A DNA stretch of 64,000 bases from Diplonema papillatum (Eukaryota; Euglenozoa; Diplonemea; Diplonemida; Diplonemidae): positions 62,001-126,000 of the forward strand of contig JAPJBO010000135.1 in NCBI GenBank assembly GCA_030068145.1, in the 5' to 3' direction. Below the pieces are notes generated by a model. That model did no database searches, was not told where the DNA came from, and saw only the letters and a list, made by a program, of their open reading frames with translations. Position 1 is the first letter of the stretch; every line of letters starts with the position of its first letter. Shown piece by piece: positions 31,321-43,560 of the stretch. A program made the translations under genes and the position numbers.

Positions 31321-32310
31321 GACTCACTGACTACCCATTGACTGTGATCCGCCTCGGCTTCGACTGCTTTGAAAGAGGGACTGCTGACTGCCCTGCAAGA
31401 GACATGCCCGCCCAGGGGCCTGGGTGAGAGAGCCACGAGCTCCCCCGGTTGTGAAGGGAAAAGACAGATGCGAGACGGTCGCTAGCCCGGTGGATGGTGG
31501 ACTGCCCTGCGCCGGCGCGCGCGCCTCCTCTGTGTCCGCTTGTTTGCTGTGCTGTGACGGCCCGCTCGTCCGGCGGCGTAGCCCTGGAACGTGGCGTGCT
31601 CCCGCGTCGCTGCGCCGGATGCCGAGGCGGATCACAGTCAATGGGTAGTCAGTGGGTGCTGAGCATTGTCCCTTGAAGGGCAGTCAGCACGAAGCAGAGC
31701 ACAGGCCCTCTTCCAAAGCGGTCGGCCTGAGCGGATCACAGTCAATGGGTAGTCAGTGAGTGCTGAGCATTGCCCCTTGCAGTCCCTCTTTCAAAGCAGT
31801 CGAAGCCGAGGCGGATCACAGTCAATGGGTAGTCAGTGGGTGCTGAGCATTGTCCCTTGAAGGGCAGTCAGCACGAAGCAGAGCACAGGCCCTCTTCCAA
31901 AGCGGTCGGCCTGAGCGGATCACAGTCAATGGGTAGTCAGTGAGTGCTGAGCATTGCCCCTTGCAGTCCCTCTTTCAAAGCAGTCGAAGCCGAGGCGGAT
32001 CACAGTCAATGGGTAGTCAGTGGGTGCTGAGCATTGTCCCTTGTAGGGCAGTCAGCACGAAGCAGAGCACAGGCCCTCTTCCAAAGCAGTCGAAACCGAG
32101 GCGGATCACAGTCAGAGAGAGCTGAGCATTGTCTCTTGTAGGGCAATCAGCACGAAGCAGAGCACAGTCCCTCTTTCAAAGCAGTCGACGCCGAGGCGGA
32201 TCACAGTCACCAGGTAGCCAGAGAGTGCTGAGTGTCTCTTGTAGGGCAGTCAGCACGAAGCAGAGCACAGGCCCTCTTCCAAAGCGGTCGGCCTAAGCGG
32301 ATCAGAGTTA
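31321..32310. repeat. Tandem repeat of about 95 bp in a higher-order 183-bp pattern
   Basis: Units carry gcggatcacagtcaatgggt, ggtgctgagcattg and caaagc(a/g)gtcg. Starts lie near 31629, 31733, 31813, 31915, 31996, 32100 and 32196. Alternate units are most alike, giving an approximately 183-bp higher-order period. No gene. Confidence 0.75.
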
Positions 32311-32459
32311 GTTGGGGTCAGAACCACGCAGCCGGGCACACCCGTTGCACCGGTACTCTGCGTACCGAGTGCAAGAAGTAAACCCGCGAGCTGAGGGCAG
32401 CATGCCGCGGTACGCGAAGTCCTACTGGAATGGGGAAGCGGCGTAGCTTCCGCTTCCGC

Positions 32460-33062
32460 GGTCACGTGTCACTCTTTGACTTGTTTTGATGTGTTCTCGG
32501 GAAAGATCAGCGCGGTAGCGATGACCACAAGAACAAATACAGGTGGGTGGGGAGAGGCCCTCGGACTGCTATCCTGTCCCTCCCAGGGAGCCACCCCGGA
32601 ACTAGCCTAGCCCACCTGACGGTGGGGGCCCACACCCTTTGACTTGTTTTGATGTGTTCTCGGAAAAGGTCAGCGCGGTAGTGATGACCACAAGAACACG
32701 TACAGATGGGAGGGGAGAGGCCCTAGAACTGCTATCCCTGTCCCTCCCAGGGCCACCTGACGGTGGGGGCCCACACCCTTTGACTTGTTTTGATGTGTTC
32801 TCGGAAAAGGTCAGCGCGGTAGTGATGACCACAAGAACACGTACAGGTGGGTGGGGAGAGCTGCTATCCCTGTCCCTCCCAGGGCCACCTGACGGTGGGG
32901 GCCCACACCCTTTGACTTGTTTTGATATGTTCTCGGGAAAGGTCAGCGCGGTAGTGATGACCACAAGAACACGTACAGATGGGTGGGGAGAGGCCCTAGA
33001 ACTGCTATCCCTGTCCCTCCCAGGGCCACCTGACGGTGGGGGCCCACACCCTCTGACTTGTT
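32460..33062. repeat. Tandem repeat of about 130 bp
   Basis: Four to five units with cacaccctttgacttgtttt, ggtcagcgcggtagtgatga and gtccctcccagggccacctg. It is open on both strands through repetition only. Confidence 0.75.
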
Positions 33063-33312
33063 GATTGCAAAACGCGACCATTTTTATATTTCATGTTAAT
33101 TCTACAGAATCTGAGATGCTTTTGGTGTTGTACTAGTGTCTAAGTTGTCGCACGTCCCAACCACAAACAAACAATCGGGTTTGCGGGGACAGCAGGGGCA
33201 GAAATGTGAAAACGGGTCACTGCCTAGAGGCTTTTCATGTTAGTCTGCAGGTACTTTATTAGCGACTTTCCTCCAACATTTCATGTGTTAGCAACAAGAA
33301 ACGTACAAGAAA

Positions 33313-33338
33313 ATGTGAAAACGGGTCATTTCACATTT

Positions 33339-33344
<6 letters not shown>
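33313..33344. other. Perfect 12-bp hairpin beside 3' end of the Lys/Ala/Asp-repeat gene
   Basis: gaaaatgtgaaa pairs with tttcacattttc around the loop acgggtca. It lies about 25 bp past a likely splice donor of the minus-strand gene; an RNA role is only a possibility. Confidence 0.45.
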
Positions 33345-36011
<2,667 letters not shown>

Positions 36012-36286
36012 CGTGCGCCCCGCCCCCCTTCTTCCCCAAGAAAAAAGGGGCAGTTTTATTTTGGTTTCGCTCTTTCTTTCCAACTCCCCTTTGCTTTTTC
36101 ACTCCCTCTCGATCGGTCCTTCTGGGGGTTTTCGGTATTAAGGTGAGAGTCTCCTTTTTAGAGTGAAAGTTCGCTTGAAATTCCGGGGTTTTAGGGCTTC
36201 TTGTGTAGAGTTGCGTGGCACTGCTATTCTGCTTCAGACTGCTTTTATGACTCCAACATTCCTACATCTTGTCACAGCAGCAAACG

Positions 36287-36475
36287 GCTTGCTCCTTGGC
36301 TTTCGGCTTGTCCGGCTTCCCGCCCTGCTTCCGATTCCCGACGGCGCCCGCGTCCACCGGCCACCCCATGATGTTCGCCACCCATGACGCCACGAACCAC
36401 CGCCAGGCGAGGACCGCCTGGTGCCCGAGACCGTCCATCGTGCGCCCCGCCCCCGTTCTTCCCCAAGAAAGTCGA
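36287..36475 (-). pseudogene. Duplicated first exon of the Lys/Ala/Asp-repeat gene
   Basis: The minus-strand frame from about 36436 reads MDGLGHQAVLAWRWFVASWV and continues into GKPDKPKAKEQA, matching the start of the neighbouring gene with small in-frame gaps. Upstream bases (ggggcggggcgcacgatgg) are shared too, so promoter-proximal DNA was copied along. It runs out after about 50 codons; no repeat region follows. Confidence 0.8.
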
Positions 36476-36477
36476 AG

Positions 36478-36538
36478 TATGGCTAAAGATAAAGTGGTGT
36501 CACCTGTGGGGTAATCTCAGGGCCGCCCACGTGATAAG
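36478..36538. repeat. Sequence shared by two LINE 3' flanks
   Basis: gtatggctaaagataaagtg through acgtgataag lies next to the LINE 3' end here and, nearly unchanged, at 50368-50428. It is absent from the copies at 7.4 and 42.3 kb. Either a repeated target or transduced flank. Confidence 0.6.
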
Positions 36539-36607
36539 CCGTTAAGCATTGAGTTCTTTTAAGTACATGAACCACACGGATTAACATGCACTGCCTTGAA
36601 AGTCAGG

Positions 36608-37471
36608 TTATCGGATGACGTCGTCACCTGCCATCGCGTCGTCAAGGTCGAGCATTTGTGGCGCTAGCGGGAATTGGCTTTCTTGCGATTCGAGAGACTG
36701 AGTCGGCGAGTACGAGGGCGGGCACGTGTGCCCGTTTTTCACTTTCGAGGGCATTGGTGTGCCCGTGGTCCCCGGTCGTTTCTGAGAGCTGCTTGCCCTC
36801 GGTACCTTCTTCTTCCTTCGATGCACCCCTGACTCGGGGGTGGTCGCCTTCGTCTTCTTCCGCTTGCGGCCGGCGATCGGGCCTTCCTTCGGGGTGCCAA
36901 GCACCCTCTTCTTCAGCGCTGGTCGTTCGCTGGTTCCTGGCGTTGGTGGCGGCCTCTTGGTCGCCCGTCCGGTTGCCGCCGTCTCCTTTTTCGTTGCCGC
37001 GAGCGGCGCTCGCGCCGCTCGCGCCGCTCGCTTTCCTAATGGCGTCTCCCGCTGTACACCCACCTGGGTGGGTGAGGAGGGCCTCTTCTTCTTGTTGCGT
37101 CCGGGGGTTGACTGGACGTTCGGCTTGTTGGACTGGTGGTGGCCGCGGCTGCAACATGCCGCCGGTCGCCTCTGCGTCAGCGTAGGGAGCCTTTTGCACT
37201 CTTGGCAGGTTCCTCTGCCATGCGTGCGGCAGGCATGATGCCCGCTGCGGCAACACGCCGCCGCCGTCTTGCACTCGCCGCACTTCGTCGTGCTGTGCTC
37301 TGTGCACACCGCGATCGGCTGCCCATCGTTCGCGTGGTGATGGTGCCGGCAGCACATCTCTACCGTGGGAACGTCCCTTCGGACGAGTGCTCTGCACGCC
37401 TCACACTTCCCTTTGTGATGGGTCGCGCACGTGACGAGTGCCTTCTCTATACCGACACCCGGCATATGCAC
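36608..37471 (-). pseudogene. LINE Cys/His-rich and basic C-terminal domain, out of frame
   Basis: 287 codons open in a different frame from the main ORF, overlapping its last about 70 nt. It holds three Cys/His repeats (CATHHKGKCEAC, CTEHSTTKCGEC, CRTHGRGTCQEC, each followed by CC...HH), then a Lys/Arg/Pro/Thr-rich tail and an acidic end (LDLDDAMAGDDVI). The copy at 8.3 kb shows 23 extra bases near the junction that keep the frame, so this copy lost them by deletion (near 37519). The domain may bind element RNA or DNA. Confidence 0.75.
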
Positions 37472-40400
37472 GGGGTCTGGGTGCAGTTGTGGTGGGGCAG
37501 GCAGGGCCCACCTCGCCGGTCGTCGGGCACTGCGTCCCTACATCGCTTCCTTTCACTTGTTCCTCAAGTATCGTCCCCGTGTGTGCCTCGCGAAAGCGTG
37601 GCCTGGGCCGTATACCCGATATCCCCGTGATGCCCATGAACGACAGCGACGTCGTCGGGCACACCCTCTCTCCTCTCATGCAGCTTCCCAGCCCTTGCTG
37701 TGCCGCCAGCTTGTCCAACGCGCTCATCATGCAGCGCAGGACGTTTCCCCGTTCTCTCACCCCCTTCGGCGCATTCCCGTGCAGCGGCATGCTGAGGCCC
37801 GAGAAGAGTTCAAAGTCGATCGCAAGCTCCAGCATTGACGCCTGCCCGTTCTCGGTCCATTGCATGTCCGACAGCCACGCTACCAACGCATAAAACGTCG
37901 GTAGTCCCCAGGTCTTGTTCCGCTCCCACGTCCATGCCGGGGCAATCCGCGCGAAGGGGTGGTCAAATTTCTCGGCAGGCATCGCATTCGCTCTCGACCA
38001 GGGGGTCGTGGGGTTCCTGGCCACCCAGCCACGTGCTTCGAGCCCAGCCCGTTCCGCAAGGATTTCAGCCATCATCTCCTGGAGCCGCCTCGAGAATTGG
38101 GCATTCTCGGGTACTACCACACCGTGTTCCAGCGTGCATCTGGGCCAGTCGGCCCGGTTGGCTGCCATCAGCTCGGCATGTGCCTCTCGTCGCCGTATGT
38201 GCGAGTACGCTCCGCAGTCCCAGAATACGTGTTTCTCGTCCTCGGTGTCGCCGCTTCCACAGTGCTTGCAGCTGGGCGCCTGCGGCTCAGCTCCGGCCTG
38301 CCTCATCCGCGACGTGTACTCAGCCGTGTTCACCCCCCCCGCCAACGCTACACGTATAAGCCTCGCGGTGTGCGCGGGACATTCACGCATCCTCCAGAAG
38401 GAGTTCGTCCGCTCCAGGTCGGCTCTCTGTATGCCCTCAAATCCCGGCCGCCTCGCCACCAGTCGGGACCACGTCTTCGCCCTCAAGTCCGCCCTAACTT
38501 CATGTCCCCTCTTCGAAGGTGCCGAGGTTAACGGGTCATATGTTGCACCATTCCTCAGCGTGCGAGACAGGGGCCCGGGTCCCCATACGTGTCCACACTC
38601 CTCCATGCTCCTCATCGCCAGTCCAACTGGCCCCAGGGGTAGGTCCCCCTCGGCGTATCTTCCCCGGATGCTCTCCATCAGAGGCAGCAGTCGTGGCAAC
38701 CTCTCGCACGCCGCGTAAAACGCTGTCGTCACCCTATATGCTAGGCATGTACCGGGATCCGTCAGGTGGCCCTTCTCCTGAAAGTTTAGGACCATCTCCC
38801 TCGCGCGCTTCGGGTTGGATCCACCCCAGATCAGTCCCATCACCGACGTCGTCAGCCGTTTCATCGCCACCTTCGATACCGGCGCGAAAGAGCAGCCTGA
38901 CAGCGCCGCCGGTAGCACATTCGACTGCACAATCCGGACCCGCTTTTCGTACCGGAACGGCGCATGGCGGAGGCCTTCCGCCAGGGCAGCCGCCTTCTCC
39001 ACCCTCTCCGAGTCGGACCTTTCCGTCCTATTCTTCGCCGTCGAGACTAGGACCCCGAGGCACTTGACGGATTTGCTAAACCGCAGCAGCGCATCCACGC
39101 TGCGGAGTTTGAGAGTCGACTGATGCCTACGTCTCGTCGAGAACGCGACCGTCTTCTGGAGGTTTAGCTCCATCCCGGTGAGTGTGCAGAACTCGTCTAC
39201 TACGTCCACTCCCTTTTGCAGGGCGGCCTCCGACAGCCTGGACAGCAGTGTGGCGTCGTCCGCGTATGACTTTGGACTCACACCCTCCGCTTCTTTCTTG
39301 ACCGCTTTCATCACTACCGACAGCAGGGCATTGATGAGTATGACGGATACAGGGCACCCTTGAAGGATACCGTTGGTCACACTGAACTCCCTGCCCACCC
39401 CTAATGGTAGCTTGAAGCGTCTCGCGAGCAGTCTGTAGATAGCCCTCAGCGGCTTGAGAACCCGATTGTGCAATCCTAAGTCCTCGGCTAAGCGCAGTAC
39501 TATCTCTCGCGGGACCATGTCGAAGCATTTCCGGAAGTCCAGCGCCACACCGTAGAGCGGCTCCCCGTCTAACAAGGCGTCCTCCATCTCGAGCCCAATT
39601 TCCATCAAGACGTCCTCGATCCGGTGACCCGGTCGAAAGCCTTTCTGTCCTTCTTCGATCCATTCCTCTTGCCACAGAACTATGTCCGCCAGCCTGCGGC
39701 AGGCCCATAAGCGGTACACGGCGGATGTGACGGTTATCGGTCTTGTGTGCAGCGGGTCTTGACTCTCATCCTTCGGCACCATCGACACCAGCGCAGTTGT
39801 CATGCTTGCCGGCCAGTCTCCAGTTGCTTCGACCAGGTTCATGACGTCTGCAAGTGCATTCAGCAGGGGGAGCGGCAACTCCCGCAGTTCAGCCATACGC
39901 CAGCCATCCACCCCTGACGCGCTTTTCTTCGGCTTCTTCCTCAGCAGAATTCGCAGCTCCTCCCCCGTGATTGTTCCGGCTTCCATCATATGTGGGCCGA
40001 TGTGATCCCGGAACCGATCCCGAAACGGCTCGTACTCCGGCTCTGGCCCGTCCTTGTACTTACGCAGGATAGGGTCCCACGCAGTGTTCAGCACCTCGTC
40101 CATCTCGTCAACATTTGCAGTCACTCCCGCCCCCTTTCGCAACACCCCCGACGGCTCAGCGCGTCCGGCGCAGATGGTTGTCAGACATCGTCTGCTCGCA
40201 TCGGCCCTCTCGTTCAGCTTGTCTCGGTATTTCGTAAACCTGGCCGCCGATCCTTCCTTTCCGAGCCTGCTCGTCTCTTCCCGCAATGCCGTGAGAAGCT
40301 GCTTCGCCTCCTCATGATCCGGGAATCCTTCTGTCCCTTGGCCATCTTTCATGCACGCCTGTGCCAGCCGCCTGCTGTTCTGCCAGCAACGGGATACCTC

Positions 40401-42335
40401 ATGCGGAACTGCCTCCGGCCCGCGCCGTTGCGCAAGGTAGCTGCAGATGCGTTCCATCCTGTGGATGGCCTTCCGGAGCCGTAGCTGTCTGCTGTTCGCC
40501 GCCCCCGACCCGTCGCTCGCAGTGCTTGCCGTGATACAGACTCTTTTAGGTGACGTCTTTATCCCCCGTCCCGTACTTCTTCCCCTTTCTTCCGCAGGGA
40601 TTCCGAAGGCATCCTGCAAGTACTGCTCACTGACTCGTGACCACTCGAGCCAGGCCTCTTCCGCTCGCTGTGCTGCCAGCCGTTCCGCGAAATCGGAGTT
40701 GGCCAGTCTCTGTACGGCTTCCCTGTAAGCTTCTGTGTCCGAGAGGCCCCACTTGGGTCCCCCCTCCGTAGAGATTTCCCGCGGTACTTTAAATCGCCAC
40801 ACGATTTGGCGCAGCGCCGCAATGTCCAGGGTCATTGTCACGAGCCGGTGTCCCGGCACGTTCACCGCGGTGGTGACGCATTGGCGGAAAGCTCCCGTCG
40901 TTATTCGGTTGAGGAGTATGCGGTCGATCCTCGTGCCCGATGTCCGGGCGCTGGTAAAGGTCGGTGGCGGTGGTGTGTCGGTACGCGCATGGTGCAGTTC
41001 CGCTGCGTCGGACCATCCATTCCTTAGTGCCTTCCGCAGTACAGGGGACCGGTCTTCTTCTGTGTTCAGGTCACCCATCACCATTATGGGGACGTCACCG
41101 AGGCTATCCGCCGCTGCGAAGAGGATCTTCTCCAGCATGTCCTCACGCTCCTCGCTCTCCGCCCTCCCGTTTCCGGAAGGGCAGTAGACATTGAACACGT
41201 GCACGAACGTGTTGCCGGCCCCTGTTGCTACTACCGTATGGCTCACTCGGTCCGGGGACCGTATTGCTGCGTGCGAGAGCGCCGTCATCGTATCGTACGC
41301 CGGTATCGGTCTCAGTACTAGAGTGGAGAGCCCTCCGTTCGCGGCGTTCATCGTCGAGCGACTACCGGAGTTCCTACAGAGTCTTCCGGGTGGTGGCAGA
41401 CCCCAGTGGCAGCACCATTTCCGCAGGTATTCCTCCGCCTGCACCCGTTTGCACGGAAGGAGTGTCACCTCCTGGCAGCAGAGAAGATCCGCTTCCACCG
41501 CGTCGGCCGCTGGGAGATACTGTAGTAGGTTGGTTACGTTTAACGTCGCGAACCTCATCTCCGCGCGGCCGGGACCAGGGTTTTGTTCGACGTCCCCCGC
41601 GGTTATCAGCCGCTGTCTTGCTGATTCTTTGATTGATTGTAGAGTTCTTTGGTGATGAAGCAAAAGTGTCCGTGGCGCGGGGCTGGACTGATGTTGGGGG
41701 GGTGCAGTGGATGCCTGAGGGCTGGGCGGGGGGGGTATGGGAGTTTCTTGCGGGGTGTCCCGGCCTTGCAAACTTTGGGAGGCGGCCTCGCGCACGGCCC
41801 TGTAGGTCAGCGAGACCCGGTCGCGTGCGACATCATCGGGACGAATCCCGTGTGTCCACAGGTTCCTGGCCTCGCCTTCCATGTGGCACAGTGTGCCGAC
41901 CGGCAGAGGGGTTCTCACTCTCCGGCTCCCCCTCTCCCATTCCATGACCGTGTCGCTCAAGAGCGATATGGTCGCTACCCTCGGACCCAGTTCTCTCTGG
42001 TCTTTGTGGGGGTTGATCCCCACTCCCCTCCGGTACCAGTTGGCCAGCAACTGGTCCGGTTCCCAACCAAGGCGGTCACGTATGAGATCCGCCGCTTCTT
42101 TCAGGGGCCCCTCGGGGATACCCCGTTCCAGTCTGATCGGGGGTTCACCTAGTCGATAGGCGTGCCCCCATTGCTGGGTTTCCCTGCTGTGTCCACCCCC
42201 CAGCCTTCCCCATGGGGCTTCCGGGTTGAGCTCGGGTGCTCGGCTCAGTCTATCCAGAAGATCCCGAGGGATCGCCTGGAAACTAACCGTTAAGCATTGA
42301 GTTCTTTTAAGTACATGAACCACACGGAGTAGCAC
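37401..42335 (-). CDS. LINE polyprotein: AlkB-like dioxygenase, 2A, APE endonuclease, reverse transcriptase, CCHC finger
   Basis: 1644 codons. The first about 16 residues come from the tail of the upstream LINE copy. Residues about 18-180 match the AlkB Fe(II)/2-oxoglutarate fold: NWY at 99-101, HKD at 110-112, distal His 162, and R-x5-R at 173-179 (RVSLTYR). AlkB enzymes remove alkyl groups from nucleic acid bases. After a Pro/Gln/Ser linker comes 2A, GDVEQNPGP at 247-255, where ribosomes skip a peptide bond between Gly254 and Pro255. The APE-type endonuclease spans about 260-505: Asn266, Glu289, Tyr384, GDLN 421-424, Asp471 and His496. RT spans about 800-1100: LDFRKCFD (Asp933), GILQGCPVS and YADD 1024-1027. 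The finger C-x2-C-x9-H-x4-C is at 1356-1374. The extreme C-terminus is shifted by a deletion. All other catalytic residues are present. Confidence 0.9.
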   Translation of the reverse strand: MLLRVVHVLKRTQCLTVSFQAIPRDLLDRLSRAPELNPEAPWGRLGGGHSRETQQWGHAYRLGEPPIRLERGIPEGPLKEAADLIRDRLGWEPDQLLANWYRRGVGINPHKDQRELGPRVATISLLSDTVMEWERGSRRVRTPLPVGTLCHMEGEARNLWTHGIRPDDVARDRVSLTYRAVREAASQSLQGRDTPQETPIPPPPSPQASTAPPQHQSSPAPRTLLLHHQRTLQSIKESARQRLITAGDVEQNPGPGRAEMRFATLNVTNLLQYLPAADAVEADLLCCQEVTLLPCKRVQAEEYLRKWCCHWGLPPPGRLCRNSGSRSTMNAANGGLSTLVLRPIPAYDTMTALSHAAIRSPDRVSHTVVATGAGNTFVHVFNVYCPSGNGRAESEEREDMLEKILFAAADSLGDVPIMVMGDLNTEEDRSPVLRKALRNGWSDAAELHHARTDTPPPPTFTSARTSGTRIDRILLNRITTGAFRQCVTTAVNVPGHRLVTMTLDIAALRQIVWRFKVPREISTEGGPKWGLSDTEAYREAVQRLANSDFAERLAAQRAEEAWLEWSRVSEQYLQDAFGIPAEERGRSTGRGIKTSPKRVCITASTASDGSGAANSRQLRLRKAIHRMERICSYLAQRRGPEAVPHEVSRCWQNSRRLAQACMKDGQGTEGFPDHEEAKQLLTALREETSRLGKEGSAARFTKYRDKLNERADASRRCLTTICAGRAEPSGVLRKGAGVTANVDEMDEVLNTAWDPILRKYKDGPEPEYEPFRDRFRDHIGPHMMEAGTITGEELRILLRKKPKKSASGVDGWRMAELRELPLPLLNALADVMNLVEATGDWPASMTTALVSMVPKDESQDPLHTRPITVTSAVYRLWACRRLADIVLWQEEWIEEGQKGFRPGHRIEDVLMEIGLEMEDALLDGEPLYGVALDFRKCFDMVPREIVLRLAEDLGLHNRVLKPLRAIYRLLARRFKLPLGVGREFSVTNGILQGCPVSVILINALLSVVMKAVKKEAEGVSPKSYADDATLLSRLSEAALQKGVDVVDEFCTLTGMELNLQKTVAFSTRRRHQSTLKLRSVDALLRFSKSVKCLGVLVSTAKNRTERSDSERVEKAAALAEGLRHAPFRYEKRVRIVQSNVLPAALSGCSFAPVSKVAMKRLTTSVMGLIWGGSNPKRAREMVLNFQEKGHLTDPGTCLAYRVTTAFYAACERLPRLLPLMESIRGRYAEGDLPLGPVGLAMRSMEECGHVWGPGPLSRTLRNGATYDPLTSAPSKRGHEVRADLRAKTWSRLVARRPGFEGIQRADLERTNSFWRMRECPAHTARLIRVALAGGVNTAEYTSRMRQAGAEPQAPSCKHCGSGDTEDEKHVFWDCGAYSHIRRREAHAELMAANRADWPRCTLEHGVVVPENAQFSRRLQEMMAEILAERAGLEARGWVARNPTTPWSRANAMPAEKFDHPFARIAPAWTWERNKTWGLPTFYALVAWLSDMQWTENGQASMLELAIDFELFSGLSMPLHGNAPKGVRERGNVLRCMMSALDKLAAQQGLGSCMRGERVCPTTSLSFMGITGISGIRPRPRFREAHTGTILEEQVKGSDVGTQCPTTGEVGPACPTTTAPRPRAYAGCRYREGTRHVRDPSQREV
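41571..41606 (-). other. 2A ribosome-skipping motif in the LINE ORF
   Basis: Encodes LITAGDVEQNPGP, matching the D-(V/I)-E-x-N-P-G-P signature of 2A/CHYSEL peptides. It would release the AlkB-like part (about 254 residues) from the endonuclease-RT part during translation. 2A sequences are established in trypanosomatid L1Tc/ingi-type LINEs. Confidence 0.9.
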
Positions 42336-42972
42336 GCACTGCCTCGAAAGTCAGGTTCTCGGATGACGTCGTCACCTGCCATTGCGTCGTCAAGGTCGAG
42401 CATTTGTGGCGCTAGCGGGAATTGGCTTTCTTGCGATTCCAAAGACTGAGTCGGCGAGTACGAGGGCGGGCAGGAGTGACTGTTTTCCACTTTCGAGGGC
42501 ATTGGTGTGCCCGTGGTCCCCGGTCGTTTCTGAGAGCTGCTTGCCCTCGGTACCTTCTTCTTCCTTCGATGCACCCCTGAGTCGGGGGTGGTCGCCTTCG
42601 TCTTCTTCCGCTTGCGGCCGGCGATCGGGCCGTCCTTCGGGGTGCCGAGCACCCTCTTCTTCAGCGCTGGTCGTTCGCTGGTTCCTGGCGTTGGTGGCGG
42701 CCGCTTGGTCGCCCGTCCGGTCGTCGCCGTCTCCTTTTTCGTTGCCGCGGGCGGCGCTTGCGCCGCTCGCTTTCCTACTGGCGTTCCCCGTTGTACGCCC
42801 ACCTGGGTGGGTGAGGAGGGCCTCTTCTTCTTGTTGCGTCCGGGGGTTGACGGGACGTTCGGTTCGTTGGACTGGTGGTGGCCGCGGCTGCAACATGCCG
42901 CCGGTCGCCTCTGCGTCAGCGTAGGGAGCCTCCTGCACTCTTGGCAGGTTCCTCTGCCATGCGTGCGGCAGG
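42291..42972 (-). mobile_element. 5'-truncated LINE copy (tail only)
   Basis: Holds part of the Cys/His repeats (CRTHGRGTCQECRR, ACCSRGHH), the basic region and the 3' tail, about 95 percent similar by eye to 36541-37230. Its 3' end is joined directly to the 5' end of the long LINE. Its 5' end abuts another LINE tail at 42973. Confidence 0.85.
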
Positions 42973-43012
42973 CCGTTAAGCACTGAGTTCTTTTAAGTAC
43001 ATGAACCGCATG
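42973..43012 (-). mobile_element. Extremely truncated LINE tail
   Basis: About 40 bp matching only the LINE 3' terminus (ccgttaagcactgagttctt to acatgaacc). Third member of a head-to-tail series with 42291-42972 and 36539-42290. Confidence 0.7.
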
Positions 43013-43560
43013 CACTTTTTCCGGGCTCCCTCTTTCAAAGCAGTCGAAAACCCTTAAGCAGCGGCTGTCTGTTGTCTTGTGACCACTGCATTGTTTGCGA
43101 TGCTGCTTCAGACCGCTTTTATGACTCCAACATTCCAACATGGGCTTCTTTGGGTGGATTTCGTGGCACATCTTTTCACAGCAGCAAATGGCCGGCTTCC
43201 CGCCCGTGTCACTTCAAACTCTGCCGCTTCGGTTTCGATGTCAGCTAGAACTGACTCTGTACTTTCCGCAGCTAAGCTGACAAAAGCTACCTGGGAGGGA
43301 AAAGGAGGAGTCCTTTCCGCAGCTCAGCTGACAAAAGCTACCTGGGAGGGAAAAGCAGGAGAACATGGCAGGGGTGCAGGGTACCGTGTAAGAAGCTGCA
43401 CCATTTTCTACTTTTCCCGCGCTCTGAACAGCTTTCTTGTCAGACTAGCACACCCAGGGTGGCTGTCTCCTTCTCAGGTTAGGGGGAGGGAAGGTCTCTA
43501 CCGTTCGGCAGTCGTGAGTTTAGAAATGATAGGCATTTTGTTTCTTCTCCACTCTTTTTA
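43013..43560. other. Non-coding DNA with dispersed repeat pieces
   Basis: About 43080-43200 shares gcttttatgactccaacatt and cacagcagcaaa blocks with 36220-36290, and tttcgtggcacatct with 18715. cagctaagctgacaaaagct is tandemly duplicated at about 43269 and 43319. No gene recognised. Confidence 0.5.

Larger units (their letters stand above)
36539..42290 (-). mobile_element. Near full-length AlkB-2A-APE-RT LINE
   Basis: Minus-strand non-LTR retrotransposon of about 5.75 kb. The 3' end (left) reads agaactcaatgcttaacgg, without a poly-A tail. The 5' end (right) begins just after another LINE tail at about 42287. It contains the large ORF (37401-42335, starting in the neighbour) and a frameshifted Cys/His-rich region (36608-37471). 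Confidence 0.85.

Noticed and set aside
42973..42990. gttaagca at LINE ends as a relic of a 5S rRNA target
   Set aside because: Only eight bases match the common 5S segment, and no other 5S sequence is nearby.
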